Shown piece after piece: positions 38,801-53,800 of a stretch of 64,000 bases of DNA. The translations under genes were made by a program, and so were the position numbers. Each line of letters starts with the position of its first letter. The stretch's first letter is position 1. The notes below the pieces were generated by a model, which saw nothing but the letters and a program-made list of their open reading frames with translations, was not told the origin of the DNA and searched no databases. Source of the stretch: Hybos culiciformis (taxonomy: Eukaryota > Arthropoda > Insecta > Diptera > Hybotidae); contig OZ023274.1 in assembly GCA_964007475.1 (NCBI GenBank), forward strand, positions 86,323,936 to 86,387,935, read 5' to 3'.

Positions 38801-41800
38801 TATATGACATATTATAGGTACTTGTGTATACATACATATATAAATAATATATATACCAATAATTTATTATTAAGATTAACGTACATATGGAATGAACCAG
38901 ATACTGCGATGTTATGTATATGTTTGTTTTATGTACTATATAAATTGCATATGCTTTGTAATAATAATATTGCATGCACATTGCACATACCAAAATGCCG
39001 ATTGCCGATTAATTTTTCAATCACTCCATTATACAAATTAAAGTTATAAGATTTTTAAGGATTGCATTAAAAAAAAATTGATTTTCAAATAGTGATTTTT
39101 GGAAGTCCGAACCCAACATGTTATAAGATTTTCTTTTGAAAAACAATTAATGGAAATCAGACAAAATTTAAGAAATGTAAACAAGTTGCGAATTCTAATC
39201 TTCATCAAATTCAGATTTCGAGAACTAGAAAACACAAACTGATGAAAAGAAAGAAATATACTTAGTTTACAAGGGACGAGTATTTAATCGTACGGAAAGT
39301 TGGGTTTTGTACGCCTAAGTTGGGTTTTGTAAATATATGTAACAAAGAAATTCTAATATTTAAATAATGTAGAAAAAGTTAGATGCATTCAAATAAAAAA
39401 TTAAATTAATTAAAAAAAAAAAATTAAAAATTTGAAATTATTAAAACTTAATTTAAAATTATTTGAAATAATTGTTGAAACTTAGAAATGGATTGTATAT
39501 GTATGTACTTTATGTGTAATTGAAGTCATATGATGAAAAACTAATATAGGTATATAAATATATAGGAAATATTTTTATTTTATTTTCATTGAAATAAATA
39601 AATACTGCTAGGCTGAATGCTTGAAGAAGACACATTATATTGATCAGGATTTTTGATACATCATACCTTCTCATTTGATGATAATGAAAATGACAACAAG
39701 TGCTATGTGATTACGATTTTGTAAGAGAATTATAAAGAATGTTATAAGTAAAAGGATCATAGAATAAATTGAATCTAGTCTGAAGTACGCTAATCCTACA
39801 GTCTATGTTTAATATCTGTATAATTGGTATGAAGTCTTCTTTAAATATAATTAGAATCTGTACAATTGGTATGAAGTTTTCTTTAAATATAATTAGAATA
39901 TAGGAAAAAAAAAATCGTTTAAGTAGAAAAAGAATGAAATCTGACCGATTGAGATATAAATTTTGTAGAAGAAATTTGAAAATAGGAACCACATACATAT
40001 ATGTATCTAATTTTAAACAATTTTCATTAAAATTGAAATAATTTTAATAATCTGCATTCAATCAATAATTCTAGGATTATTCGATTCGATTGCTAGAAGG
40101 CAACGAATTTTTATAAAATCGTTACGATGTGATACAAATTTCAGTTCCGTTATAAAAATGAAAAAAAAAAATAAATTAAAAATATAAAATTCTAAAAAAC
40201 TGGAAATTATTTTTCGTCATTTTAGTTGTCTAGCTAGATACCTACAATACTATATTCATTATGTAAATTATTAAAAAAAAAAAAAACACATAAATTCGAA
40301 TTAAAATAACTAACTTTGATTCACGGTTATAAATTCTAACTTCTTTTTATAACTGTTTTTATTCACACACAGAAAATTAGATTTTCGTTTCATTTTATTT
40401 TTCTAGTCAACTGCTGCTGGCTGAGTAAATATAGTACGTGGTATAAAGCTGCAATTGGTAATACTGTAATACGTTAATTTTAATACAAGAGAACAAACTT
40501 CTTCTAAACTATATAAATCTATTTTTTTTTTAATTTCTAAAATACAAATTTTTTCCTTTGAACTTGCTAATATAAAGCTATAACTTTTTTTTCTGAATGC
40601 CCATGAATAATGCAAAATGGTCTTTATTTCAATTCTATTTTAGTTTTATATATATAATATAAATAAAAAATAAAAACAAAAAAAAAGTAATGCAATGATC
40701 TTGTGCTTTTTTCAACACTGAAAAATTGCAAGCTTTATAAAAAAAGCTTTTTTATTCGTTAGAATTATTATGAAGTGAGCGCCGCGCGTACAATATATAC
40801 CTACACATATGCAATATACACCAATACCATTGCAATTAAAAAAAAAAAATTGAAAGGTATTATTTTGTAATAGATATACAACAAACTAAAAATTTTTTTT
40901 TTTTTTTTCATTTATATATTATTGTTTTTCATTAAAAAAAAAAAGCTACAACAATTTTGTTTTGTGCACAATATTTTTCATATTATTTTTAGATAGTTTC
41001 TATCTATAAGAAAAAAAAAAAAAAAAAAGAAAAAAGTATGTGCACATTTGCCCTAAATTGCATTCAATTGAAATCAAAAGTGAATTTTTATATTATGTAC
41101 AAGAGCAGCGGAGTGTGTTTATACAATTTTTTTTTCTTATTTATACAAAAAAAAAAAATAATAAAAACCGTATATTTATATTTGCCCCAATTGCATTTCG
41201 AAAAAAAAAAAAAAAGATAATATTGCAATATTAGACTCTGTCTATGACTTTTTCATTTTTGTGGCACAAATACGTTATACATTTATTTATACATAGATGT
41301 ATATATTGTGTATAGGAAAAAAAATTTTTGTTTATATTTATATGTACAAAATACTGAAAAAATGTTGCAAAAATATCAAAAAAAAAAAAAAATTTCTTCG
41401 CGCATAAATAGATATTGAATGAAAATAAACTTTTCATCGGATAAAAAAAAAATCTGCACTTTTTATAAAAAAATTCAATCAGATCAGAGGAACTTATTTC
41501 ATAATTTTCTTTACTTTAATAAAACAAATATACATAATGGTTATATTAAAAGTTCAAGCTTGAATCAGAATTATGTGGAAGTAGATATAATTGGAAAATA
41601 CTTTTAGTTTGATCTGTATAACTCTTAACAGTTGAATGAAACGCTCTGGATCGGAAGCGGTTCCAATTCAAATATTCTTTTCATCAAAGTCGTTTTCATA
41701 TGATATATTTAACTTATAATTATATATTCAATTTTCTTTTGGTTCAACTATTCGTTTAATCTTCGTGGTACATAGTTACTTATCTACATAATATAAAATA

Positions 41801-44800
41801 AAGTAGATTTTATAATATTTTCGAGGTATCTGGATAGTGATGCGATTTTCAGAACTAAACAGATGGCTTCACGGTATTTCTTTATTGCCACATCCAACTG
41901 GAATCAATAGACAATCTAGCAAAAATAGACAATCTAGATATAATTTTTTAACAGGCCGAGTGATACTGCTAGGTGTGTAAATATTAAAAAAAAAATTCTG
42001 ACAGGAATTAAATTTTGTATCTAAAATTTTACTAAAAATTATATTTTTGATATAATTGCATAGGTAACTAAAATATAACATTTAAGAAAATGTTACAATA
42101 TTCATTATTATTGCATAACATATAACTACACATATAATTGACATTAACTTCAAACTCTCAGTGTTTTTATTATATCAATTATTTCGAATTAATCTCTATA
42201 TATTTTTATAAAATTGGAAAAGAAAAGAAAATTTATTTTTGGTATAAAAAAAAAACATATATTTATAGAATTGAAAAAAAAAAATGATTAGTTTTTTGTT
42301 ATAATTTTATCAAAAATTTTGATCAGCTGGATTTAAAAAAAAAAAAATACAAATGCGTGCTAGTAAAAATGGAAATAATGTAAAAAAAAAAATTTTTTTT
42401 TCTTTTACATAAAATAAATTGTATTTAACTTGTCCTCTCACTCCGATAAATTTAAATAGATAAAAAAAAATTTCGCTATGCGTATTACACTTTTTTTTTT
42501 TTTTTTTTGCATCAATACAGACTCTGTGATGAAAATTAAAAATCAGAACTTTCTATTATTTGAACCTTACGTAAGTCTTTTGACCTACTTAAAGTTTTTT
42601 AAATGAAATTAAAAAAAAAAGAGAGGAAAGTGTTTTTTATTTACATACAGACAAACTTACCTAATCGTATATACAAACTAAGTATATATATATAGATATA
42701 TATAAAATTGCCATAATATATGTAATATTGTAAAATTTTAATAATAAAAATCATGAAGAAAAATAAAATATAAAAAAAACTCATCTACTTTTGTTACAAT
42801 GTAATACACATATAGGCTGGCGACCCAGTTATCGACCTTATTTTCAATTAATTTATATTAACTTTGATTAATAAAATAATAGATTTGATTTGATTTGAAT
42901 TTAATTTTTTTTTTTTATTTTTATTTAAAGGTTTGGCTCTTATTTATAAAAATTTTCTTTTATTATGAATATTTTTGGCTTTCATTTTAGTTTTTGTTAA
43001 AGAATAGAACAAAGTACCAATAACAGTACATAATGTCATATAAAAATTATAATTATATGTAGTATTGTATATAAGTATATAAATTTTTGAAATCTCATAT
43101 ATGAATTAAAATCGGTTCATTGTTGAACTATTAGGCTAATATGGATATTATATTGCTTTATCGATGTCCGGATTCTATTTTATTTTTTACAATTGGCTAG
43201 TTAATAGATTTTTAATGGCATACTTATCATTTGTAATTGCACAATAAGCCTAAAATTGATAAGAAATCTATACTTTGTTTTTAGGTTTTAAGGGATAGGA
43301 AATAGAACAATTAATTCATTCATAATAAATTTAGTTATGTGATGATATGATAATATTGTAACTCAAAAAATTAATTTCAAAAAGAATCCTGTTTTTATCA
43401 TAATTATATTACCATATATTTTATATATATAATCATATTATATAATTAGTGCTGATGAAGTTTTAAAGTAAAATGAAAGGACAAATTATATAATAACCTC
43501 CCCGTCGTTGTTTTGACTTCACAAACTGAATTAATTTATTGTAAATTTTACATACACAAATGTTCAAATTCAAATAAATAGGATTTAATAGTTAAGTATT
43601 TAAAATTTCAAAAAATACCCTACCAAAAAAATTCATACATGTACAATACATACGTTTTGAGTTACTAACTACAGGAGCGTATAAGAGATCATGTCATTAT
43701 AAGAAAATAATTTTTCGAGTTTCCTTATAAAATAAGAAATTTTAATGGAATCTAATTCTAAGAAGCTTTCGAACAAGTAAGCGAAACATTAATTTTTTCT
43801 TTCGAATTTCAAATTTAATCAGTACCAGAATTTTTTTTTTATTATTTATTTACATTTAGTAAAATTGTTCCACTATTTATATGAAGAATTTATTATGAAT
43901 ATATATGATGTATACATTATGTATAAATTTATCATTTTTTTTTTTTTATTTATTCAGAGATTTTGATGACACAGAAATTTGTAATAAGTACACTCGTATT
44001 ATTTATTTATTTTATAAAAAATAAAAAAGTATACTTATAAAAAAAAAATTATTTTTAGATTTTCTTTCTTCTTGATTCCAAATAAAATTATCATTGTCTG
44101 TGGTTATGTTGGGGCCGTATTTATAAAAAGCCCTTTACATGTAGTAAAGAAATTAAACATTTTTTAATATAAGTTTATGTATACGGTATACAAAAATTTT
44201 ATGAATTGAACACAACAACGTAATAATAAGCAATAAAAAAAAAAAAATGAAAAAAAAAATATAAAAATTGAAACTTAAAATATTATATTTTTTATAAAAT
44301 ACTATAGAAGAAAATCATGTAAGTATAGGAGAAAATACTTTAATTAATAAAAAGAAAAACTAGGTATATAATAGCATTGATATGGCTTAAACTAATTTCA
44401 TATGTTCAAATAAGTATACCTACTCTATTATTCTTTGAACTTAAATAAAAAGACCAACATTAAAGCATGGTAATGAGTTGTTTTAATTGGTAATAGAATA
44501 AATCTATTAGTGTACGCAAAATTAAAACTTGAAAATTAAAACTATGAAAATTATCGAATTAATGAAAATACTCGCATTAAGTATTAATTCATTGCATACT
44601 GAAGGATAATAAAAGCAGAATATATGCTTTATACATAATAAAATATCATTATTTTATTATTGATATTATTATGCAGTAAAATAAACTAAAATAACTGAAC
44701 TTAATATTTTACATGCATAACAGTTCACTTTCATGATAAACTTACATAATTTTTATTATCGAAGTTATGCCAAAGAAAAGAAAACATCATAAAGTTTACT

Positions 44801-47800
44801 TTTACTTATACCAATTGACGGCCGGTGTAAAATATAGTTTCAATGTAAAAATTAAATCTTCTAAGAGGAACAAGAAGATCAAATTTGAATACACATTTTG
44901 AATAGGATTTCATTTGATTTTCAGATACATTTTGACAAAAAACACGGGAAGAAAGTCCAGTCCACTCATATCAATTTTGGTTTTTGTTATTTAATATTTA
45001 TCACATCATAGAATGGTTGAAAACAAAATATCCGTATGATTTTTGTTCTTATTAGATTTTTCTTAAATGCAAGACAACAATTTTGGACTTCTTTCTTACT
45101 CTGCAACTTGCAATTTTTCTTATATTAAGAACTTCTTCTTGAACATTAAAAACAATTATAAAATCGAATAATAACGCCTTCAGCAAAAACATCGAAATTT
45201 CTTCATTTATACGACGCAAATAAACATCTCATAGATATAACAACCTATAAGAAATTATTTAATAAAAAAAAAAAACATGAAACTCCTTAAATTATTTTCA
45301 TACTTTTTAACTTTTCACAATTCGATAATTTTTTATTTTCTTTATTACAATTTTTCAAGGAAAAGAAAGGCATGTTACATCATTTTGAAAGCTTAAATGA
45401 ACGTTAAAAAAAAAACAAAAAATAAACATTGTAGGAACCTTATAAAAAGTAGGTACACAAAAACAACAACAATAAAAACACATATAAAATATCTAAAGAA
45501 TTAATTTTAGATATTACACTGCATTTTTATATATTTTTATTATAATTTATGTAAAAAAAAAACTTTTATTTAAAAAAAAATAAATAAAATGAAAAAGTGA
45601 AAGGCTAAAAAATGATTTGTGCACAATCTGAAAACTGCAAAGTTTAATTTCATTTAAATTTTTTTTTAATGATAATTGTATAAAATTAATGAAAATGAAA
45701 ACAAAAACAATATTAATATGTATATAATCTTTAATGAAAAAATAAATAAATATGTCAGGTATTAGAATTAGTACAAAGAACAAAATAAAATAAAAAAAAT
45801 TTATGTACGTGACTGAAGATCAGAAAATTATTTTCATGTTGCTTGAAAAATTGAATAAAATTAATATGTATTTTTTTTAAATCTGAATTTTTTATTTATC
45901 TTTTTTTAATGCTGTTTTTTTTTTTTCTTTTTAATGTTTTCAAACCAATCTAATGTTAGGTCACATGGATAATTTAGGAAGTACCGAGTAAGTACTGACT
46001 GACACAGTACTATTATAATAATTAGAAGAAAACTTTAGAAAAACATTTTGCCAAAACGATGATTATTCATTTATTTATTTCCTTCTTTTAACTTTAATGT
46101 TTCCAGGGTAATATATAGTACTAGAATAAAACATAATTATCGGATTTTTCTACCGCACATTTTTGGTCCGTTTTCCATCCTAAATGAAAAAACGTAAAAT
46201 ATGTTACCATTAAAAGTCCGTCCGCTACCATAATGCTTGTAAGAACCAGCAACCAGCCAATCGTTTTTTCTTTTTATTTGAATGCCAAAACATGCAGAAT
46301 ATCGTTTACTTTCACTTTGATTAAAAGTTGAGATTTTATCATTTCGGATTTCGGAATTAGAGGCTCTCAACCAGTTCTAATGAAAATTTGTGTGTTGTTA
46401 CTGCCTAAAGATTCGAACTAGGTTCTGGATTTCAATAAAAATTATTGTTATTGTTTAAGGTAAATGACTAAATGGTATTGATATAACGATATTGAAGGAG
46501 TCAAAAATATGTTCTCAGCCCCTGATTATGATCAAGGTACTTTAAATTATTATAACTTAAAACGAAATTCTGAAAACGAGCCCTATACTTCATTTATGAG
46601 ATACTGTTCTGTATTTTTTTTTTATTGTTTTAATTTTTAAACATAGGTATATTAGGTTTGTCCTTTTTAGTCAGTCTATCTGGATTGGAGTTTACAGTAC
46701 AGAATCCAAGATGAATATTATATTTTTTAAATAAACTTGAATAATTTTTTAGTTATCCCAAATATAATTTTCTAATTATTATTAATCAAATAATTTATTA
46801 AAGTCAATCTTTATTGACATATTAAATTTCACAGAAATTTGTATAAACATCATAATATCTGTACCATATCTAACTTTTTTTTATACTAAATTATCGATTA
46901 TTATCAACAATTTATGATCAGGAAACAGATGTTTTGATAACAGAAACAAAAAAAAAAGAAGGAAGCTGTTAGCTTATCAAACAAAGAAAATAAAAACTAT
47001 AGAAGAAATGCATAGGAACTAGAATTATATATATATATGGAAAAACACTTCTAGGAAAAATGTATTGAAATTGTTGTTGTGAATGAAAAAAAAAAAAACT
47101 AAAAAAAAATTTTTTTATTTGTCTAAAAAGGGTATATGTAAGCTTCAATTTATTAAAATATACAGCCGACTATATTATTTAATTGCTTACAATTAATGAC
47201 TCGCTCATCGCGCCGTTATTCGAGCCGTTCTTCGCGCCGCGCCAATCATAGAAAATATGGCTCTCGTTATTTTTAAATGCTATTTGAACATAACGTTAAA
47301 TAAATCATGGAAATCTAAATTTTCTAAGTCAAAAATTAATTGTTTCGCGAAATCAAACTGGATGTAAGGCATTTATTATTGCAATGCCAAATTTTGTTGA
47401 AATTTTCAAATTTTATGTAGAAGAAAAAAAGGAGTTAAAGTACATCCTTACACATAATTTTTCGCAGGACTATCTAGAGACAGACTTATTTTTCAAAAAT
47501 TAGGCAGCGGGGAGGAAGCAACGATAATCCAACTGCAAGTCAATTTGAAAATGCGTTCAAAAAATTGCTTGTTAGAAATGAAAGCGAAGCTTCAATTTCA
47601 GCAATTTCTAAAGAATTAAATCCACCAAAAATTTTAACAGTGCCATATAGGCACAAATCATTAAATGTAGTAGTAAATAAAAATATAACTGATGAGTATT
47701 TCCTGGAACCAGGAGTGAAAAATATCTATATTGATAACTCATATTTTGATGCTATCAAATACATGACTGGTTGGAGTGAAAATAAATTGATACAAAATTT

Positions 47801-50800
47801 AAAATGTGATACATGTAAGAACCTTATTGAACTTGAAGAAAAATATGAGTCATTATTTATTGCCAATAAAACCAAATTTCATCTGAGAAATCCAAGGAAA
47901 GATTTTGTTAAATTAGCTAAGCAAATAGAACAAATTTTAGCTACCTTAAACCTTGTTCGCACTTCAATATTTTTCCGGATATTTCGAGTTTTCCGGAAAC
48001 TTTGTGGATATTATCATACAAAAACTTTTTCCGGATATTTTAATTTCCAGTTATTTTTCCACTTAGCTAGTTCCTTTTAGCTACTTTTTGATATATTTGG
48101 TACGGTTGGCACCGTTTATTTTGTGTCAAAATATCAAAAAAAGTGAAATTTAATCCTAAAATTATTTATGAACTTCAGATTTTTGAAAATTCATATCAAA
48201 AAAAATAAATTTATTTATATTTTTTCTAGAACCGTCAAATTTTTTCCACTTCTAAAGTGCGAACGGTAGTTTCAGAAAGTGGAAATTTCCACTTATTTAT
48301 CCGGATAAATGTTGAAGTGCGACCAAGGTATTACGCTCAAAAAATGAGTTATTTCAAAAAAATATTTTTTTTTAAATTTCAAATTTTATTTTAAATAATT
48401 TAGATTTTGACAGAATTTTATTAACTTTTAAAAATCTTCCACGAATTTTAAATGATTCCGAGAATTATAAATTATTAGTTATCAAAGCCTTTATTAAAAT
48501 TTATACGAATTTAAAATTATTTAATGAAGCTAAAATAAAAAATATTGAACTTCATAAAAATGATTCAAGACATCGTTATTTAAAGATGTCTCATTTCAAA
48601 AACGAATAATGTTAGATTTTTGTTCGTTATGTGTGTTTTATTTTCAAAGTTTTTTAATTTCTTACAAAAAAAAAATTTAAATTATTCTTCGCTAAGATTT
48701 TATGAGTCACAGTTTTATCGGCTAACTAGTCTTACTTGTATGAATAAAATTCAATAAAATATTGCGACGTACTTCCACCCTTTCTATCCAAATTTTTTTT
48801 TTTTATTATTATTATTTTTTTTTTCATAGCTAATTAGAAAGTGTTTTTCCATAGTTCTAGTCCTAAGAAGAAATGTGAAAATAATCGCATATGAATCTAT
48901 TATTCATTTCAGCATTTAGCTTAAATTAATAAAATAATTTTTTTTTGACTGAAAATACACTATTTTTGACTTTAACATCAGTATGGGTATTTCAACTTGC
49001 TTAATAGATTATTGTAAAAAACATCAACTTGCAGTTACTACATCTCTAGGTATTATATTTAGTAATATGCCAAAATTAAGCTTTCCATCCGGAAAATCTA
49101 GATAAACATAGTTTCTAGAACACAGATTTAATAATGTCAACAAATAATGATCAATTAAGAGAAATTAGTAATTTAAGACAATAGTGCGGATTTAAAGCTG
49201 CCAGACGCATGATCAAATATTATTGTGCCTTGAAATCATAAAATAAATTGAAATCAATGTATCAGAATGTATATAGAACATGCCTATATGAAAATTGGGA
49301 ATTAAAGCTGAAACTTATATTAATCGGGAACTAAAGCTTGAAAAAAATTCTTAAGAAGATTTTTGAACATATTTTTCGCCTTTTTCTTGAATGTAATATA
49401 AAATTCAAAAAAATTAGTAAGTAAATTTTAAATGTAAAATTCTATCCTAAATAAGACATTTTATACATTCTATAAATTGAAAATTTTAAGATTTATAATT
49501 TTTTTTTAAGCGATAAACCCTTTCATTTATTGTTGTTTAAATTTGAATTTATACTTTTTCTTAACATTTTATATCTTTTTAGTATTATTGTCTGCTAGTT
49601 TTATTTACCTTCAATGAAAATTACATTTTGTTATAACAATTTGAAGCTTATTGCGAAATTTTTTAAACAAGTTTTCAGAAAACTTCAAAATAACCATGAT
49701 ATTTTAGCAGTATAGGTGTTTAACAAATATTTTTACAGTTGTATAATTATATTATTGTACATTATTGTGTACAGCAGAGAATAGGGCAACTTACTTTCTA
49801 ATTTTTACTTAAATTTGAATTATTCTTCACATCTGGTTGTTTCAGATAATTTTTAACAAACAAATAAAAATATTGATCATAATAAATTAATGGAGAAAAT
49901 ATTATTTCTTTTTTTTTTTCAAGTGAAAATAATAAGCTCGTCCATAGAGATAAAGTTAAAAGAACACTTTAGAATCTTAGATAAATTAATATGAATACTT
50001 AATATAACTAACAAATTGCAACATTTTTAATTCGTTCCATGCAAAATAGTACTAAATTAAATTATATAAATATTTTCTCAAACAAAAACATTATACTGAA
50101 TATATATAGTTTTAGTTTTTTCTTCCTACAAATCAATGCTATTATAATTATAATACATATTATAATTATAATTCATTTTAGGTTAGAAGATTTTAGATTA
50201 TATAAGCTTAATTTAAATCCAGCATACTTACTTACTTAGTATACTGAACGCTAAACTAATAATTCTTCGTCTATACACCTATACTTCTGATTTTTTCATA
50301 CTTGTAATTTTTTTTTAAATAAATCAAGTTCCACTATCACTTTCGCATTAGAAATTTTATATATATGCACATAAAAAATATAAAAATTTACGTAATCATA
50401 ATGAATAGAATATAATATTCCAAATTGTATTTTTATTTTTGTAAATGGGGAAAGGGAATATTATTATACACTCGGACTCGAGATTAAACTTGCATTTTTA
50501 CCAATTTTGGTAAAATAAAATTAGGAAAAGATCTATTCTAAAGAACAAAACATAATTTGCAAAACTAAACATTATGCTTTTTATCGAAAATACTTTTAAA
50601 AACAATTATATTTTAAGAACAATGTAGCAAAATTAATTTTTTAAATAAAAATTAAAAAAACTTAAAAAATATTTAAAACCACATATAAAAATATGATCAC
50701 CATTAATAAATTTTAAAGTTTTGCGAAATTACAAAAAAACAAAAACAAAAAATTATTTAATTTAAAAACACTTAAAACATTTTTTTTTTTAATAAGAGAA

Positions 50801-53800
50801 CAAGAATTTTAAATTTATGCTTTTAAGTATTATGATAATTTCCGGTTCCTGGTGAAAAACCTTCAAACTACACAAATTTTTATCTTATTTAAACATTAAA
50901 ATGGGTATAAGAACATTAGTTTTTTTTTGATCGAATCATGCAATTCTTTTAAAAACAAGTTTAACACATTGATTTTTTTTTAATGATTGATAGTTTTAAA
51001 AATATAGGTGGTATATAGAAAAAAATGATTATAAATAGAATTTTTTTTTTATTAAGAATTTAAAAATTATTTCATATAAAAATTTAAAATTTATAATTGC
51101 CTAAAGCCTTCATAACCCTCTGTATTAACAAAGTCTAAAATTGTATGAAAGAAAAACTAATAATTTACTTTTATTGAATGTCTATTTATTTCCTACGGTT
51201 TAACGAAAAAGAAGATATCAATCAACTAAAAGAATCAATTTGAATTGAAGTTGTTGTCCAAATTTAGAATGTACAAAATCATTTCTTAATTAGACTTTAA
51301 AGTTAAATGATTAAGTATTTTAAGATTAAATTGAAATTTTCGAGGACATTTTTTTAAGTTTTCTGTAAAAAAAAAAACTAATAAGATGTATGTATATATG
51401 TTTTTAAATTAGGCAAAAGTTAATAGTCCAAATATTATTTTTTAGATACAAAATTATCTAAGTGCCTTTAAAATTCAAATAGGAAATAACTTTAATTTGC
51501 ATATTGATTTTAATATCATAAGTTAAATTCCTGTGTCAAATTAATCTTAAAATATTTCAGATACTTTATTCTCTGTTAGATTATTTTTCCAAACATAACA
51601 TCATCCATTATTTAAATATGTATGTATGTATTATTATTATAATTATTTATTACTTTTATACTCAATTAGTATAATAATGATTATATTGCATTATAAATAT
51701 TATTTGTAATGTAGGTATAAAAATTTTAAATCATTTTTTTTTTTTAATAAAAAGATTTCATCAACAGTAAATTACAATTTTCGAGAACATTATTTTCTTA
51801 TTTTATTCAAGGCCAATTACACTTTTCCATGCTTGGCTCCTATCGTTACATGAACAAAATAATATTCATTGAAAAAAATAAATAAAATAAAAATTAATAA
51901 TAATAATAAATTGTATTTTTGCTTAACTTCCGAGCATACCAATATAATATTATACAATACACATTAATACAGCTTCCCACTTGAAAATAGTTTCATTTAA
52001 AATAACATATAAAAAAATAATAGTTAAACCTTTTTGAAATGGAAAGCTTAATAAAGTTTTGATTATTTTCATGTTACAAAAGAATAACTCGCGGAAAATA
52101 ATATATTATTCTATATTTTTTTTTTCTTTTTATATACATTTATATTATATTTATACTTATATTAATGTTAATTTTTATACATAAATAACCTCGTTCGTAA
52201 ATATCTTTTTTTATATTTTGTTAACTTAGCCACTCTATTTTGGCGCAAAATGTTAAATTTCCATTTAACTTTGGAAAAACTTTTTTTTTTTTGTTGTAAA
52301 TTATGGTAATATTAAATGAGATATTCTCATTATATGGTTTTTTGGAATAGAGAGAATGTTGAATGGTGTGCATTTTTACTATTTTTCAAAAATAAAATAC
52401 AGCATTAAAGTTACAATAAAAAATAGTTGATGGTTGCTCAACATATTTTGTATTTTTTTTTGTTATTCGTTATTATGCAATAATTTTTGTTACTTATTTT
52501 TCAAAAAAAAAAAAAAATAAATAAATAAAAATAAAAAGAAATATACTAATAATAAAATAATTTTTGCCGTTCTCTTTATTTTTGGATTATTGAAAAATAT
52601 TTTAGATAAATTTAATACGTACAGCTTGCAGACATAAAAAAATAGATTAATTGTGTTCAATGCAAAACAGAATTAAAAATTCCAATGTTCATATCGAAAA
52701 CAAAATTAAACTTTAGCAGATTAAATACCTTATAAAGTAAATGAAGGAATAAAATACCGAAATATCTGTGACATTTCACACAGAGTTGCCATATTCCATT
52801 TTAATAATAATTTATAGCGAAAAACTTCAAATCAATATTAATTAATTAACTAATTACAATTAATTCAATTTTTTTTAGATTATAGGTTTAACAAATAGAA
52901 ATTTATTTAATTATTTGTACAAAAATATATTAATTTTCTTTCAACACCTTAACTTATACGTTATACGAAAATTATTGAAAAAAAACTATTTTATATTGGC
53001 CAGAATATACATAAAATAAGTAAGTAAGTAAATGGGTTTTTAATTTTCTTCTATAATATTTCTCGTATAATAAAATCAACAAACATAAATTATTTATATA
53101 TTTCTAATTATCTTCAAAATTTTAAATATAATAATTACTATTATTTTATTAAACTTCTATATTTATTTTTTATTTTAAGTAAGTATGTATGTATTTTTTT
53201 TTTACAAAATTATTGAGTCAAAGAATTAAATGTGATGTTTCATAGACTCCAAAGTGCAAATTTTTGTCTCTGCGTTTGAATAAAAAAAGTAGATTTTATA
53301 TTTCGTCTGCTGAGAAATGAAACAACGGATGACATTTATACGTCATTATTTGACAATAGCACCATTCGATTCCTCGTACTCGATTTTATAAGTACAACTA
53401 CTTTGCTATATTCTTAATGTTGATTAAAATGTGTTTTTTAGATGAAAATTGTAGGCTACTTGATATTTTTTCATACGTTTTTTTTAATTTTCAAATCTTT
53501 AAATTCAAATTACTCGAAACTATACTTTTCATTATACGTTGTTTCATTTCTGAGCAGGCGATTTTATCATTTATTGAAGGTACATTTTCAAATTTTGAAA
53601 ATCTTGAACACTTATATCTACGTAAACATTTCATATGACTCTATCAAAAATACTCTTAATATTTTGCGATCAACTGCGCGCATAAAATAAAGTGAAAGTC
53701 TATATTTGAAAATAATTAATTATTAATAAAAATAATAATGAGTATTTTTTTAAGTACATTATAAAAATTCTAATTTCCATTTTCTTGCGAAATTTTTTTT

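Larger units (their letters stand above)
29425..46136. other. Non-coding sequence inside the presumed ken intron
   Basis: Nearly 17 kb of extremely AT-rich sequence with long A and T runs and (TA)n tracts. No exon supported by both coding composition and splice sites was found. Local structure is limited to the simple-repeat cluster near 30580-31080 and the 42-bp duplication at 39814-39897. Intronic enhancers may exist but are not identifiable by eye. Confidence 0.5.

Noticed and set aside
39711..39998. Minus-strand frame with a 14-residue internal repeat
   Set aside because: Explained by the 42-bp DNA duplication; no other coding evidence.
46400..46440. TTCGAACT-like word hinting at a tRNA T-loop
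   Set aside because: No matching acceptor, D or anticodon stem could be paired around it. No tRNA gene was found in the window.
48982..49104. Short plus-strand frame beginning [11 protein letters not shown] as a possible THAP domain
   Set aside because: Cys spacing and the following residues do not fit a THAP zinc finger well, and no downstream exon supports it.
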